A DNA stretch of 64,000 nucleotides from Pandoraea iniqua (GTDB lineage Bacteria > Pseudomonadota > Gammaproteobacteria > Burkholderiales > Burkholderiaceae): NCBI RefSeq assembly GCF_902459685.1, contig NZ_CABPSF010000001.1:620001-684000 (forward strand). The letters run 5' to 3'. Position numbers and translations under genes: made by a program. The notes below the pieces were generated by a model. The model saw nothing but the letters and a program-made list of their open reading frames with translations, ran no database searches and had not been told where the DNA came from. Positions 1 through 9,515 of this stretch are shown piece after piece. Position 1 is the first letter of the stretch. Every line of letters starts with the position of its first letter.

Positions 1-971
1 CCGTAGCGCGCCTTGAATTCGTCGAATTCCGAGCCGTCGACCAGACGCGCGATGACTTCGCGCACGTCGAACGGCTTTTTTGTGTCGGCGGGAATCACGC
101 CATACACTTCGCGCGGGTCGTACTTCGGCTCGACCGGCGTCTTCACGGCGACGGTGGCCGGCTTGCGGCGATTCAGGTTCGCGGCGATGCTGCGCGCGAT
201 CGACAGCGCGTGGGCATCGTTCTGTGCAAAGTGATCGACGACGCCCGACAGACGCGTGTGCACATCGGCACCGCCGAGGTCTTCGGCGCTGACTTCTTCA
301 CCCGTGGCGGCTTTCACCAGCGGCGGGCCGCCAAGGAAGATCGTGCCCTGATCTTTCACGATGATCGACTCGTCGCTCATCGCGGGCACATAGGCGCCAC
401 CGGCCGTGCACGAGCCCATCACCACGGCGATCTGCGGGATGCCCTGCGCCGACATCGTCGCCTGGTTGTAGAAGATGCGGCCGAAGTGATCGCGATCGGG
501 GAAGACGTCGTCCTGATTCGGCAGGTTGGCACCGCCCGAGTCGACCAGATAGATGCACGGCAGATGGTTCTGCTCGGCGATCTCCTGCGCGCGCAGGTGC
601 TTCTTGACCGTCATCGGGTAGTAGGTGCCGCCCTTGACCGTGGCGTCGTTGCAGACAATCACGCACTCCTGACCCGACACGCGGCCGATGCCGGTGATGA
701 TGCCTGCACCCGGGGCGTCGTCGTGATACATGCCGATCGCGGCGAGTTGCGAGAGTTCGAGAAACGGCGAGCCCGGATCGAGCAGTTGCTGCACACGCTC
801 GCGCGGCAGCAACTTGCCACGGGCCACATGCTTCTTGCGGGCGGCTTCGCCGCCGCCGCCCGAGAGTTGCGCAATGCGCTCGCGCAGGTCGTCGACCAGC
901 GTCTGCATCGTGGCCGCGTTGCGGGCAAATTCCTCGCCGCGCGGGTTGAGCTTGCTTTCGAGAATCGGCAT
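1..971 (-). CDS. mccB: Methylcrotonoyl-CoA carboxylase carboxyltransferase (beta) subunit, partial
   Basis: The frame opens with [15 protein letters not shown] at 971 and runs off the left edge after about 323 residues, so the C-terminal part is missing. It matches the biotin-dependent acyl-CoA carboxylase beta family: the stretch reading [17 protein letters not shown] and the [10 protein letters not shown] segment are typical of the MCC carboxyltransferase. The enzyme carboxylates 3-methylcrotonyl-CoA in leucine breakdown, together with a biotin-carrying alpha subunit that should lie beyond the edge. It is the last visible gene of a minus-strand cluster that begins with the thioesterase and isovaleryl-CoA dehydrogenase, which supplies the preceding step. 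Substrate is inferred from sequence plus context; propionyl-type carboxylase is less likely. Confidence 0.9.
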   Translation of the reverse strand, partial: MPILESKLNPRGEEFARNAATMQTLVDDLRERIAQLSGGGGEAARKKHVARGKLLPRERVQQLLDPGSPFLELSQLAAIGMYHDDAPGAGIITGIGRVSGQECVIVCNDATVKGGTYYPMTVKKHLRAQEIAEQNHLPCIYLVDSGGANLPNQDDVFPDRDHFGRIFYNQATMSAQGIPQIAVVMGSCTAGGAYVPAMSDESIIVKDQGTIFLGGPPLVKAATGEEVSAEDLGGADVHTRLSGVVDHFAQNDAHALSIARSIAANLNRRKPATVAVKTPVEPKYDPREVYGVIPADTKKPFDVREVIARLVDGSEFDEFKARY

Positions 972-1055
972 GTGACGAAATCCGGTGGAGAGTGAGTTGT
1001 CGTTAGGTTCGGATCAGAAACTTGTCGGCGGCGAGCGTGCGAACGTGACTTGTGG

Positions 1056-1499
1056 TCAGTCGAACAGATCGCCGTCGATATAGCGCCAGCGGCCGTCGTC
1101 GGTGCGCTCGAAGCGGCTGCGCTCATGCAGCCGGTGTGCGCGGCCACCCACTTTGTAGCGCGCGACGAATTCCACTTCGGCGTGCGCGTCGTCGCGTTGC
1201 AAATGCGCTTTGACTTGCAGGCCCAGCCACTGCGGCGCGTCGTCGAAATCGAGCGTCGCAGGGCGCGTGCGCGCAGCCCACGTGTCGATCAGGTAGGGGG
1301 CGTTCTGACGCACGAACGCGGTGTATCGCGAGCGCATCAGTGCCTCTGCCGTCGGCGGCAGCTCACCGCCGTCGATGTAGCGGCCGCAGCACGAATCGAA
1401 CGCGAGGCCGCCACAGGGGCAGCCTTCGCGATCGAGGTCCGGCGCCGTGGTCGATGCCGCCGATGCGGCATTCGGACGGGGCGATTTGGGGCTTGCCAT
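1056..1499 (-). CDS. YchJ-family (UPF0225) SEC-C motif protein
   Basis: 147 residues with an N-terminal cysteine-rich segment (CPCGGLAFDSCCGRYI, about residues 28-43) that fits a SEC-C type zinc site, followed by the NTF2-like body of the UPF0225/YchJ family (MRSRYTAFV, WLGLQVKAH, VEFVARYKVGG, LHERSRFER). No catalytic function is established for the family. It starts 14 bp after the stop of the upstream isomerase-like gene and precedes mccB by 84 bp, so it is probably cotranscribed with the leucine cluster without an obvious role in it. Confidence 0.85.
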   Translation of the reverse strand: MASPKSPRPNAASAASTTAPDLDREGCPCGGLAFDSCCGRYIDGGELPPTAEALMRSRYTAFVRQNAPYLIDTWAARTRPATLDFDDAPQWLGLQVKAHLQRDDAHAEVEFVARYKVGGRAHRLHERSRFERTDDGRWRYIDGDLFD

Positions 1500-1513
1500 G
1501 TCGTCGTGCCCCG

Positions 1514-2119
1514 TCAGACCTTGCCGTTTTGCAGGCAGGCTTCCACCTGACCGAAACGGTCGTAGCCCCAGAACGGCTCGCCGTCCACGATCACGAAGGG
1601 CGAGCCGAACACGCCGCGCGCCATCGCCAGATCGATTTCCGCCTTGAGGTGGTCCTTGGCTGCGGGCGAGTGCATGCCCTTGTCGAGTGCTGCGCCGTCG
1701 ATGCCGAGGGTCTCGCCGAGTCTGACGAGTTCGGCGGGCTCACCGATGTTCACGTCGTCGACGTAGAGCGCGCGGTAGATCAGTTTGGCGAATTCTGCGG
1801 CGAGATCGCCGCCGCGATGGTCCGCCACCCAGAGCACGGCGCGCTCGGCGCATTGCGTCGGAATGGGGAAGTGCGACGGACGCTTGTACGCGATGCCCTT
1901 GAAGCGGGCCGTGCGTTCGACGTCGCGACGCATGTACTCGGTCTTGATCGGATGCTGCACCGGCGCGCCTGTGCCGTTCACCTTGTAGACAATGTCGAGC
2001 AGAATCGGATGCCAGGCGACACCGCGTCCGTACTTGTTGGCAATCTCGTCGATGCAGGTGCTCGCAAAATACCCGTACGGGGATGCGAAGTCGAAATAAA
2101 AGTCGATGGCGGACGTCAT
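1514..2119 (-). CDS. 2-hydroxychromene-2-carboxylate isomerase-like (DsbA/GST-kappa fold) protein
   Basis: 201 residues, the normal size of HCCA isomerases. The N terminus (IDFYFDFASPYGYFAS) carries the conserved serine of the family near residue 13, and FGSPFVIVDGEPFWGYDR near the C terminus is the expected cis-proline/substrate region. Characterised members isomerise 2-hydroxychromene-2-carboxylate in naphthalene degradation using glutathione, but many homologues sit outside aromatic pathways and their substrate is unknown. Here it lies between an SDR and YchJ inside a leucine-catabolic cluster. The start at 2119 has a GGAG ribosome site just upstream. The family call is firm; the reaction is not. 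Confidence 0.85.
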   Translation of the reverse strand: MTSAIDFYFDFASPYGYFASTCIDEIANKYGRGVAWHPILLDIVYKVNGTGAPVQHPIKTEYMRRDVERTARFKGIAYKRPSHFPIPTQCAERAVLWVADHRGGDLAAEFAKLIYRALYVDDVNIGEPAELVRLGETLGIDGAALDKGMHSPAAKDHLKAEIDLAMARGVFGSPFVIVDGEPFWGYDRFGQVEACLQNGKV

Positions 2120-2194
2120 GGTGGCTCCGTTTCAGAATGACGTTTCTGGCCCGCTTATCAAAAGATACGGCGGTAGGGCGTACAGCTTGTTATT

Positions 2195-2212
2195 CGTTGA
2201 CTACGTTGACTA
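2195..2212. repeat. Two exact copies of a 9-bp tandem repeat
   Basis: The unit CGTTGACTA occurs twice head to tail between the SDR stop (2247, minus) and the isomerase start (2119). This is one of a series of short tandem repeats near gene ends in this window. Confidence 0.6.
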
Positions 2213-2246
2213 CAGTGATTCCGGTGCTGCTCTGCAACGTGCTGGC

Positions 2247-2924
2247 TTACCAAGTGAGCGCGTTGCCGTCGTAATTGAAGAACCCGCCGTTGTGCGTGGC
2301 GCGCTCGCCCGGGGCGCGGGCCAGCACGCGGCGCATGCCGGCAACGCTCGTCTGCACGTCGATGTCGGCGTTCTCGCCACCCATGTCCGTGCGCACCCAG
2401 CCCGGGTGCATCGCTACGCACGTCGCCTGCTGCGCTTCGAGCGAAGCAGCCTTGACCACCGAGTTCACGGCGGCCTTGCTGGCGCGGTACAACCAGCTGC
2501 CGTTCGAATCCATCAAGGCGACGCTGCCCATGCGGCTCGACAGAAAACCGAACGACCCCTTGGCCTCTTCGACGAACGGCAACACGAGCGGCGCGACCTG
2601 CATCGCCCCGAGCACGTTCGTGTGAAACACACGGTCGAACTCCTCGCGGGTAATCGGTGCGAGGCCGGTCGTGCGTTCTGAATTCACACCGGCGTTGTAG
2701 ATCGCGACATCGAGTGCTTCGCCGTCGAGCTGCCACGTGAGGCCGGCAACCGACTCGATACGGGTGACGTCGAGTTTGAGCGGTTGGGCGCCGAGATCGC
2801 GCAACGCGGCCAGACCCTCGTCATTGCGGGCCGTGCCGATCACGCGCCAGCCGTCTTCCCGGTATTGCCGCACGAATTCGAGACCGATACCGCGGGAAGC
2901 ACCGATGATGAGGGCAGTTTTCAT
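2247..2924 (-). CDS. SDR family NAD(P)-dependent oxidoreductase
   Basis: 225 residues of the short-chain dehydrogenase/reductase fold. The N terminus carries the Rossmann nucleotide motif GASRGIGLE (residues 8-16), NAG appears in the middle, and the catalytic YxxxK is seen as YRASK. It resembles the C-factor/CsgA-like subgroup of short SDRs. The substrate cannot be read from sequence. It sits between the thiolase and the isomerase-like gene on the same strand (78 and 127 bp gaps), so it is likely expressed with the leucine cluster. Confidence 0.88.
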   Translation of the reverse strand: MKTALIIGASRGIGLEFVRQYREDGWRVIGTARNDEGLAALRDLGAQPLKLDVTRIESVAGLTWQLDGEALDVAIYNAGVNSERTTGLAPITREEFDRVFHTNVLGAMQVAPLVLPFVEEAKGSFGFLSSRMGSVALMDSNGSWLYRASKAAVNSVVKAASLEAQQATCVAMHPGWVRTDMGGENADIDVQTSVAGMRRVLARAPGERATHNGGFFNYDGNALTW

Positions 2925-3002
2925 GACGCGTGAGTCCTAAGTTGGAGGGCTGCCGTGGGTTGGTGAGCTTGGTGGCCCACAACGAACGGCAGCCGGAAAT
3001 GA

Positions 3003-4184
3003 TCAGACGAGCTCGATCGCCATGGCCGTCGCTTCGCCGCCGCCGATACACAGGCTGGCGACGCCGCGCTTGCCACCGGTCTTGCGCAGCGCGCCGATCA
3101 AGGTGACCAGAATACGCGCACCCGAGGCGCCGATGGGGTGGCCGAGGGCGCAGGCGCCGCCGTGAATGTTCACCTTGTCGTGCGGCAGATCGAATTCGTG
3201 CATGGCGGCCATCGTGACGACGGCAAAGGCTTCGTTGATTTCGTACAGGTCGACGTTGCTTGCCGACCAGCCGGTTTTCTCGAACAGCTTGCGAATCGCG
3301 CCGACCGGGGCCGTCGTGAACAGGCCCGGGGCTTGGGCGAACGTGCTGTGCCCGGCGATGCGTGCGAGCGGCGTCAGGCCGAGGCGCTTGGCGGTGGACT
3401 CGCGCATGAGCACGAGTGCGGCGGCGCCGTCGGAGATCGACGACGAGTTGGCGGCCGTCACGGTGCCGTCCTTGCGGAAGGCGCCCTTGAGCGTCGGAAT
3501 CTTCTCGGGGTTGGCTTTGAACGGCTGTTCGTCGTGCTCGACCACGGTGTCGCCCTTGCGGCCCGGCACGGTCACGGCGGTGATTTCCCACGCGAAGGAG
3601 CCGTCCTTGGTGGCGTTCTGTGCGCGCTCCAGCGAGGCGATGGCGAAGGCGTCTTGTGCTTCGCGCGTGAAGGCGTAGCGGTCGGCGCATTCTTCGGCAA
3701 ACGTGCCCATCAGTCGGCCCTTGTCGTAGGCGTCTTCCAGACCGTCGAAGAACATGTGGTCGATGACCTGACCGTGTCCCATGCGCATGCCGGCACGGGC
3801 CTTGGGCAGCAGATACGGCGCGTTGCTCATGCTCTCCATGCCGCCGGCGACGATCACGTCGGCGCTGCCGGCAACGAGCATGTCGTGCGCGAACATCGCA
3901 GCGCGCATACCTGAGCCGCACATCTTGTTGACCGTCGTGGCACCGGCAGCGAGCGGCAGGCCGGCGCCGAGCGTGGCCTGACGGGCCGGTGCTTGGCCCT
4001 GACCAGCGGGCAGCACGCAGCCCATCACGACTTCGTCGATTTGTTCGGGTTTGAGTCCGGCGCGCTCAACGGCCGCACGAATGGCGGCAGCGCCCAGTTG
4101 CGGGGCGGCGACGTCGCCGAACACCCCTTGCAGGCCACCCATCGGGGTACGGGCAGCGGAAACGATAACGATCGGGTCTTGCAT
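3003..4184 (-). CDS. Acetyl-CoA C-acetyltransferase (thiolase)
   Basis: 393 residues from the start MQDPIVIVSAARTP at 4184, which has GGAG a few bases upstream; longer upstream readings lack family similarity. Catalytic Cys89 lies in NKMCGSGMRA, the general-base His in CALGHPIGASGARI, and the second Cys in CIGGGEATA near the C terminus. Thiolases of this type interconvert acetoacetyl-CoA and two acetyl-CoA. In this cluster it can finish leucine breakdown by cleaving acetoacetyl-CoA made from the acetoacetate product. Degradative rather than biosynthetic use is inferred from the neighbours. Confidence 0.93.
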   Translation of the reverse strand: MQDPIVIVSAARTPMGGLQGVFGDVAAPQLGAAAIRAAVERAGLKPEQIDEVVMGCVLPAGQGQAPARQATLGAGLPLAAGATTVNKMCGSGMRAAMFAHDMLVAGSADVIVAGGMESMSNAPYLLPKARAGMRMGHGQVIDHMFFDGLEDAYDKGRLMGTFAEECADRYAFTREAQDAFAIASLERAQNATKDGSFAWEITAVTVPGRKGDTVVEHDEQPFKANPEKIPTLKGAFRKDGTVTAANSSSISDGAAALVLMRESTAKRLGLTPLARIAGHSTFAQAPGLFTTAPVGAIRKLFEKTGWSASNVDLYEINEAFAVVTMAAMHEFDLPHDKVNIHGGACALGHPIGASGARILVTLIGALRKTGGKRGVASLCIGGGEATAMAIELV

Positions 4185-4333
4185 GGCAGTTCTCCTGTAA
4201 TCGGTGACCGGTGCCGTCGGCGTTTGCCGCCGGCACCGGGATATCCAATGCTTCAGTCGTTCCGTCGTCCGCGAGCGCTGCAAGGGCTGGCGAGTGCCCG
4301 AAGGCACTCGCGAGTGAGGCTAATGCGCTTGAA

Positions 4334-5014
4334 TTACGCGCGCGGATTACGCAGTTCTGCAAATGCCGCGACGCAGCGTTCATACACGCGCGGCAGGGCT
4401 TCAAGGCTGTTGACCGACATGCGCAGGTCGCGCACCAGACCGTCGCGCAGGCCGTACACCCAGCCATGCACCGTGACCGGCTGGTTGCGGGCCCACGCGT
4501 CGCGCAATACCGTCGTGTGGCAGATGTTCACTACCTGCTCAATGGCGTTGAGTTCGCACAGGCGGTCGTGGCGCGCGTCGCGCGAGGGCAGGGCGTCGAT
4601 CTGGTCGAGGTGGCGCTCGTAGACGTCGCGCACATGGCGCAGCCAGTTGTCGACGAGACCCATCTTGGCGCCGTCGAGCGCTGCACCCACGCCGCCGCAG
4701 CCGTAGTGGCCCACCACCATGATGTGGCGCACCTTGAGCACTTCGATGGCGAATTGCAGCACCGAGAGGCAGTTCAGATCGCTGTGCACCACCACGTTGG
4801 CGATGTTGCGGTGAACGAACACCTCGCCCGGTGCGAGCCCCGTGATCTGGTTGGCCGGGACGCGGGAGTCCGAGCAGCCGATCCACAGATATTCCGGGGC
4901 TTGTTGTTTGGCCAAGCGCTCGAAAAATGCGGGATCTTCCGCGTTCACGCTGGCCACCCAGGCGCGGTTGTTGTCGAGCAGATGGATCAGGGGTTGGTCT
5001 TTGTCTTCAGTCAT
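4334..5014 (-). CDS. can: Beta-class carbonic anhydrase
   Basis: 226 residues. The zinc ligands of beta-carbonic anhydrases are visible: Cys47 and Asp49 in CSDSR (with Arg51), His103 and Cys106 in GHYGCGG. The protein is close to E. coli Can in size and layout and is cytoplasmic, with no signal peptide. It interconverts CO2 and bicarbonate. Its place between aceK (48 bp) and the thiolase, in an operon that ends with a biotin-dependent carboxylase, suggests it supplies bicarbonate to methylcrotonyl-CoA carboxylase. That link is inference; the enzyme call is firm. Confidence 0.95.
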   Translation of the reverse strand: MTEDKDQPLIHLLDNNRAWVASVNAEDPAFFERLAKQQAPEYLWIGCSDSRVPANQITGLAPGEVFVHRNIANVVVHSDLNCLSVLQFAIEVLKVRHIMVVGHYGCGGVGAALDGAKMGLVDNWLRHVRDVYERHLDQIDALPSRDARHDRLCELNAIEQVVNICHTTVLRDAWARNQPVTVHGWVYGLRDGLVRDLRMSVNSLEALPRVYERCVAAFAELRNPRA

Positions 5015-5062
5015 GATCGTGTCATCCGGTGGGCGTGTCGTGCGCTAGGCAGCGTCATTCGC

Positions 5063-6880
5063 TCAAGCCACGGCCGCCCGGGCGGGGCGGACTGTAGCGT
5101 GCGTGGCACCGCTGCCGGTGCCGTAGCGATTGACGAAACGCAGCGAGACATCGTACGGATAGAAGTCGTGCATCTGTCCGGCTTGTACCCGTTCCTGATG
5201 GCTTTGCCACAGGGCCGGGTCGAAGAAGTCCGGATGATGCTGGCTCAGAGAGTGCCGCACGCGCGGGTCGCCGGTCAAAAACGTCTCAAACGTCTGCGGA
5301 AACACGTCGTGCGGGCCTACACGGTACCAGACTTCCCCCGACATCGCCTCTTCTTCGTTACGGGGTTCTGGTACTCGACGGATGTGGCAATCCGTCAGAT
5401 ATTCCAGTTCGTCGTAATCGTAGAAGACCACCCGGCCGTGGCGCGTCACACCGAAATTCTTGTACAGCATGTCGCCCGGGAAGATGTTCGCCGCCATCAG
5501 TTCCTTGACCGCATTGCCGTACTCGCGCATGGCGTGATCGATCTCGGCGTCCGACGCGCCTTGGTGCAGCCAGAGATTGAGCGGCGTCATGCGGCGCTCG
5601 ATATAGCAATGGCGAATCACCAGCGCGTCGCCGTCGACCTCCAGCAGCGACGGCACTTCCGATTGAAGCTCGGCGAGCAGCGCGTCGTCGAAACGCGCGA
5701 GCGGAAACGCCACGCTCGAGAACTCCAGCGTATCGGCCATGCGGCCGACGCGATCATGCTGTTTGACCATCAGATACTTCGCCTTCACCTGCTCGCGCGT
5801 CGTCTCCTTGGGCGGCGCAAAGCGCTCGCGGATGACTTTGAAGACGTACGGGTAAGAGGGCAGCGTGAAGACCAGCATCACCAGCCCGCGAATGCCGGGG
5901 GCGGTGACGAATTTGTCGCTCGAATGCTTCAGGTGATGCAGAAAATCGCGGTAGAACAGATTCTTGCCGTGCTTTTGCAGGCCGACCGAGGTGTAGATCT
6001 CCGCCTTCGGCTTGCTCGGCATGATCGTGCGCAGAAACTGCACGTAGGCCGACGGCACTTCCATGTCGACCATGAAGTACGCGTGCGTGAAGCTGAACAC
6101 CACACGCAACTCGTCGCGGCGCAGCAGCACGGTGTCGATTGCCAGATACCCGTCGGCGTCGTGCACGATCGGCATCGCGAACGGCGTGGTCACATCGCCG
6201 TTGACGATCCGGCCGACGACGTACGCCGCCTTGTTCCGGAAAAACAGCGACGCGAGTACGTGAATCTGGAAATTCGGGGCCTGTTCGAATTCACCGAACG
6301 CTTCGTCGATGGCACGCATCACATAGGCCACGTCGCGCGGCAGATCGGCGAACGGGCGCGTGAGCTGAAAGTTCGTGACGATGCGCGAGAGCGTGGCGGC
6401 CATGCCGTCCTGCGCCGGGTAGTAGACCCGGTACGTGGGCTTCGCAGCCGGCGCATCGTTCTCGATGTATTCCGTCGCGATGGCGGGCCGCACGAAAATG
6501 AAGCGATTGTTGAAGTACGAGCGGTGCAGGATCTTGCAGCAGACCGAGTTGAAAAACGTTTCGGCCAGTTCCGGCTGACGATGCTCCGTGAGCAGCCCGA
6601 TGTAGTGCAGCTTCACCTGCTGCCAGACATCGTCGTCGAGCGCTTGCGCATCGAAGCGGCTCGACAGCGTCTCGACGCATTCGCGCACGCGTTCGTCGTA
6701 ATAGGCGATGCGATTGCGCTGGAGCTTCTGAATGCCGGTGAAGTCACCCGCTTCGAAACATGCCTGTGCCGACACGCACACCTCGCGAAAGATGCGGTAG
6801 TGCTTGTCGAAGCCGTCCAGCATCGTGCGGGCGACGTCGTAAGCGATCTGCGACGACAGGAGTTTCGGAAAGTGATTCAT
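5063..6880 (-). CDS. aceK: Isocitrate dehydrogenase kinase/phosphatase
   Basis: 605 residues, slightly longer than the E. coli enzyme, and similar throughout ([20 protein letters not shown] at the N terminus). The kinase-like half shows the Gly-rich ATP site [22 protein letters not shown] with its lysine, and YDYDELEYL with the metal-binding aspartate. AceK phosphorylates and dephosphorylates isocitrate dehydrogenase, which sets the split between the TCA cycle and the glyoxylate bypass. It is not beside aceA/aceB here but inside the leucine cluster, which fits growth on a substrate that ends as acetyl-CoA. Confidence 0.97.
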   Translation of the reverse strand: MNHFPKLLSSQIAYDVARTMLDGFDKHYRIFREVCVSAQACFEAGDFTGIQKLQRNRIAYYDERVRECVETLSSRFDAQALDDDVWQQVKLHYIGLLTEHRQPELAETFFNSVCCKILHRSYFNNRFIFVRPAIATEYIENDAPAAKPTYRVYYPAQDGMAATLSRIVTNFQLTRPFADLPRDVAYVMRAIDEAFGEFEQAPNFQIHVLASLFFRNKAAYVVGRIVNGDVTTPFAMPIVHDADGYLAIDTVLLRRDELRVVFSFTHAYFMVDMEVPSAYVQFLRTIMPSKPKAEIYTSVGLQKHGKNLFYRDFLHHLKHSSDKFVTAPGIRGLVMLVFTLPSYPYVFKVIRERFAPPKETTREQVKAKYLMVKQHDRVGRMADTLEFSSVAFPLARFDDALLAELQSEVPSLLEVDGDALVIRHCYIERRMTPLNLWLHQGASDAEIDHAMREYGNAVKELMAANIFPGDMLYKNFGVTRHGRVVFYDYDELEYLTDCHIRRVPEPRNEEEAMSGEVWYRVGPHDVFPQTFETFLTGDPRVRHSLSQHHPDFFDPALWQSHQERVQAGQMHDFYPYDVSLRFVNRYGTGSGATHATVRPARAAVA

Positions 6881-7036
6881 ACCGGTCGGGAAGGGCGCAG
6901 GGGGCGATCTCCGGCTGATTGTAGCCTTCCGGTCTGCCCCCGTATCGATATCGCGTCGCCCCTGCTATCTCCCTGATATTGCGTGAATTTCCGCGCGTTA
7001 CAGCCGCGTGTTACATCCGGGTTTTACATCCGCCCT

Positions 7037-8218
7037 TTACATGGTTTCCGCGAACAGCTCGCGGCCGATCAGCATGCGGCGGATCTCCGACGTGCCGGCG
7101 CCGATCTCATAGAGCTTCGCGTCGCGCCACAGGCGCCCGACCGGATACTCGTTGATGTAGCCGTTGCCGCCCAGAATCTGGATCGCTTCGCCGGCCATCC
7201 AAGTGGCCTTTTCTGCCGTGTAGAGAATCACGCCGGCGCAGTCTTTGCGGACCTGACGCACGTGATCGCTGCCCAGCGAATCGAGCTGACGGCCCACCGC
7301 GTAGAGATACGCACGGCTGGCTTGCAGAATCGTGTACATGTCGGCGACCTTGCCCTGAATGAGCTGGAATTCACCGATCGACTGGCCGAACTGCTTGCGG
7401 TCGTGGATGTAAGGCACCACCACGTCCATGGCGGCCTGCATGATGCCCAGCGGGCCACCGGCGAGCACGGCGCGTTCATAGTCCAGACCGCTCATCAGCA
7501 CCTTCACGCCGCCGCCGACCTGACCCAGCACGTTCTCTTCCGGCACTTCCACGTTCTCGAAGACCAGTTCGCCCGTGTGCGAGCCGCGCATGCCGAGCTT
7601 GTCGAGCTTTTGCGCGACCGAGAAGCCCTTCATGCCCTTTTCGACGATAAACGCCGTCATGCCGCGTGCGCCCGCTTCCGGATCGGTCTTGCCGTAGACC
7701 ACCAGCGTGTCGCAATCCGGGCCGTTGGTGATCCACATCTTGGTGCCGTTGAGCACGTAGCGGTCGCCGCGTTTTTCGGCGCGCAGCTTCATGCTCACCA
7801 CGTCCGAGCCGGCATTCGGCTCGCTCATGGCGAGTGCGCCGACGTGTTCGCCCGAGACCAGCTTCGGCAGGTACTTCGCCTTTTGGGCGGCCGTGCCGTT
7901 GCGGTGAATCTGGTTCACGCACAGATTCGAGTGGGCGCCGTACGACAGGCCGACCGAGGCCGAGGCGCGCGAGATTTCTTCCATCGCGATCATGTGCGCG
8001 ACGTAGCCCATGTTGGCACCGCCGTATTCTTCCGAGACCGTCATGCCGAGCACGCCGAGGTCGCCCATCTTGCGCCAGAGGTCCATCGGGAATTGGTCGG
8101 TGCGGTCGACTTCGGCGGCACGCGGTGCGATTTCTTTCGCCGCGAAGTTCGCGACCGAATCGCGCAGCATGTCCAAGTCTTCGCCGAGCATGAAGTTGAG
8201 GCCGGGCAGCATAGTCAT
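7037..8218 (-). CDS. liuA: Isovaleryl-CoA dehydrogenase
   Basis: 393 residues of the acyl-CoA dehydrogenase family. [11 protein letters not shown] and [10 protein letters not shown] are FAD/substrate motifs, the catalytic glutamate is Glu248 in LDYERAV (the position typical of isovaleryl- rather than medium-chain enzymes), and [19 protein letters not shown] closes the protein. It oxidises isovaleryl-CoA to 3-methylcrotonyl-CoA, the substrate of the carboxylase at the left end of the cluster. AGGAG lies before the start. It follows the thioesterase by 172 bp, a gap holding a 4x9-bp tandem repeat. Confidence 0.95.
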   Translation of the reverse strand: MTMLPGLNFMLGEDLDMLRDSVANFAAKEIAPRAAEVDRTDQFPMDLWRKMGDLGVLGMTVSEEYGGANMGYVAHMIAMEEISRASASVGLSYGAHSNLCVNQIHRNGTAAQKAKYLPKLVSGEHVGALAMSEPNAGSDVVSMKLRAEKRGDRYVLNGTKMWITNGPDCDTLVVYGKTDPEAGARGMTAFIVEKGMKGFSVAQKLDKLGMRGSHTGELVFENVEVPEENVLGQVGGGVKVLMSGLDYERAVLAGGPLGIMQAAMDVVVPYIHDRKQFGQSIGEFQLIQGKVADMYTILQASRAYLYAVGRQLDSLGSDHVRQVRKDCAGVILYTAEKATWMAGEAIQILGGNGYINEYPVGRLWRDAKLYEIGAGTSEIRRMLIGRELFAETM

Positions 8219-8324
8219 GAGGCAGTCTCCTGAGGGGGCGCGTGGCTCGTGGCTCGCGCTTATGTTCGGGGTGGTGTTGGGTAGCGTCTAAAGCAGTATT
8301 CGGCTGGGCGCGGCAGCGTGGGTG

Positions 8325-8360
8325 CGACGTAATCGACGTAATCGACCTAAGCGACTTAAG
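8325..8360. repeat. Four degenerate copies of a 9-bp tandem repeat
   Basis: The units are CGACGTAAT, CGACGTAAT, CGACCTAAG and CGACTTAAG. The repeat starts 30 bp beyond the thioesterase stop, in the gap before isovaleryl-CoA dehydrogenase. Confidence 0.75.
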
Positions 8361-8390
8361 CCACGTTCAGCAGGGCCGCCCGAGCCGGCA

Positions 8391-8846
8391 TCAGCGCGTG
8401 GGCGGCAGCACGAACAGCGTTTGCTGCATAAGTGCGCACAGCGTCCATTTGCCGCCGTCGATGGCGAAGAGCTCGGCGGTCGCGACGATAAGCGAGCGTC
8501 CGGCTTTGACAACCTGACCGCGTCCGACCAGTGTATCGCCCTTGCCCGGCGCGAGAATGTTCAGCTTGTATTCCGCGGTGACCAGCTCGTGTTCGGGCGA
8601 AATGCGCGTGTAACCGGCGTAGCCGCCTGCCGAGTCGGCAATCGCGCCGATGACGCCGCCGTGGAAGAAACCGTGCTGCTGGTTGACCTTGTCCGAGAAA
8701 GGCAGGGTGATCTCGCAGTGACCGTCCGCCAGATGCGTGATTTGTGCGCCCCAGTGGGTCATGACGCCTTGCACGTCGAAACTGGCGCGAATTTTCGCGG
8801 CGATGGCGTCGTCGAGCGGCGCGGCATGGGAGACGGAAACGTTCAT
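8391..8846 (-). CDS. PaaI-family hotdog-fold thioesterase
   Basis: 151 residues from the ATG at 8846; a GTG at 8870 would add eight residues. HGGVIGAIADSAGGYAG is the hotdog helix motif of the PaaI/YbgC-type acyl-CoA thioesterases, with HGG contributing the catalytic environment, and EYKLNILAPGKGD is the usual second strand block. It probably hydrolyses acyl- or hydroxyphenylacetyl-type CoA esters. It is the first gene behind the LiuR palindrome and therefore likely the promoter-proximal gene of the leucine cluster, where it could release trapped CoA. The substrate is unknown. Confidence 0.85.
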   Translation of the reverse strand: MNVSVSHAAPLDDAIAAKIRASFDVQGVMTHWGAQITHLADGHCEITLPFSDKVNQQHGFFHGGVIGAIADSAGGYAGYTRISPEHELVTAEYKLNILAPGKGDTLVGRGQVVKAGRSLIVATAELFAIDGGKWTLCALMQQTLFVLPPTR

Positions 8847-8887
8847 GGCGATAGGCGGCTTCAAGACCACAGATCGGCAAATACTAC

Positions 8888-8903
8888 TTTACGTTAACGT
8901 AAA
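8888..8903. promoter_or_regulatory. LiuR-type operator, perfect 16-bp palindrome
   Basis: TTTACGTTAACGTAAA is its own reverse complement and is flanked by further CGTAAAG on one side, giving overlapping half-sites from 8887 to 8910. It lies 42 bp upstream of the thioesterase start and just downstream of liuR. On the minus strand it overlaps a plausible promoter (TTTACG, 17-19 bp, TAGTAT), the long spacer geometry used by MerR-family regulators. LiuR regulators of branched-chain catabolism are known to use palindromes of this form. Confidence 0.8.
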
Positions 8904-8925
8904 CGTAAAGTAGGGACTTTCCAGA

Positions 8926-9378
8926 TTAATGCGAGGTTGCAGGCACCTTCACACGGCGCGAGAGGGCGGGCGGTGCCGATTCTCCGGCCGCCTCGAGCAG
9001 TGCCAGACATTGCGCCTCGTGCTGCGAGACTTCATCGAGCGTGGCGTGGAGGTCTTCGAGCTGTTGTTCGAGCACTTCGCGGTGCTGAGCGAGCGTTTCC
9101 AGAAACACCTTGAGCTGCGGCACGGTGTCTTTGGGCGATTCGTAGAGATCGAGAATCGTCTTGATCTCGGAGAGCGTCAGGCCGAGCCGCTTGCCGCGCA
9201 GCGTGAGCTTCAGGCGTGTGCGGTCTTGGCCGGTGTAGACCCGATGGCGTCCGCCGGGGCCTTCGCGGGCGGGTGTGAGCAGCCCCTGATCTTCGTAGAA
9301 GCGGATCGCCCGGGGCGTAATGTCGAACTCGCGCGCGAGGTCGGTAATCGTGTAAGTCAGCATCGGGTTGGCAGACAT
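8926..9378 (-). CDS. liuR: MerR-family regulator of leucine/isovalerate catabolism
   Basis: 150 residues. The N-terminal winged helix reads YTITDLAREFDITPRAIRFY followed by EDQGLL, which is the MerR signature, and RTRLKLTLRGKRLGLTLSEI forms the rest of the DNA-binding domain. A long coiled coil (about residues 85-130) follows. It lacks the clustered cysteines of metal sensors. Position directly upstream of the isovaleryl-CoA dehydrogenase cluster and beside the palindromic operator makes LiuR the best identification. In known cases it represses or modulates the liu genes in response to pathway intermediates. Confidence 0.9.
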   Translation of the reverse strand: MSANPMLTYTITDLAREFDITPRAIRFYEDQGLLTPAREGPGGRHRVYTGQDRTRLKLTLRGKRLGLTLSEIKTILDLYESPKDTVPQLKVFLETLAQHREVLEQQLEDLHATLDEVSQHEAQCLALLEAAGESAPPALSRRVKVPATSH

Positions 9379-9397
9379 GGTGTGGGCGGGGCTATCC

Positions 9398-9447
9398 GTG
9401 GCTAGGCGTGGCTAAGCGTGACTGAGCGCAACTAAGCGTGGCTATGC
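9398..9447. repeat. Five degenerate copies of a 10-bp tandem repeat
   Basis: The units are GTGGCTAGGC, GTGGCTAAGC, GTGACTGAGC, GCAACTAAGC and GTGGCTATGC. The repeat lies 19 bp upstream of the liuR start in the divergent region shared with the metallo-beta-lactamase-fold gene, so it falls in the liuR leader or promoter. Confidence 0.8.
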
Positions 9448-9515
9448 ATGACGATGGCGCGGCTGCGGCGCTGCCGCGTTTAAGCGGGCGCTTACCATTG
9501 CAGATAGAATTGCCG

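Noticed and set aside
4211-6976. A 921-codon plus-strand frame opposite the carbonic anhydrase and aceK genes
   Set aside because: Same composition artefact; it crosses two real genes and their gap and has no domain.
9398-9447. CRISPR array or iterons of a replication origin
   Set aside because: Units are only 10 bp with no spacers, and no cas or rep gene is near; it fits the other short degenerate repeats of the window.
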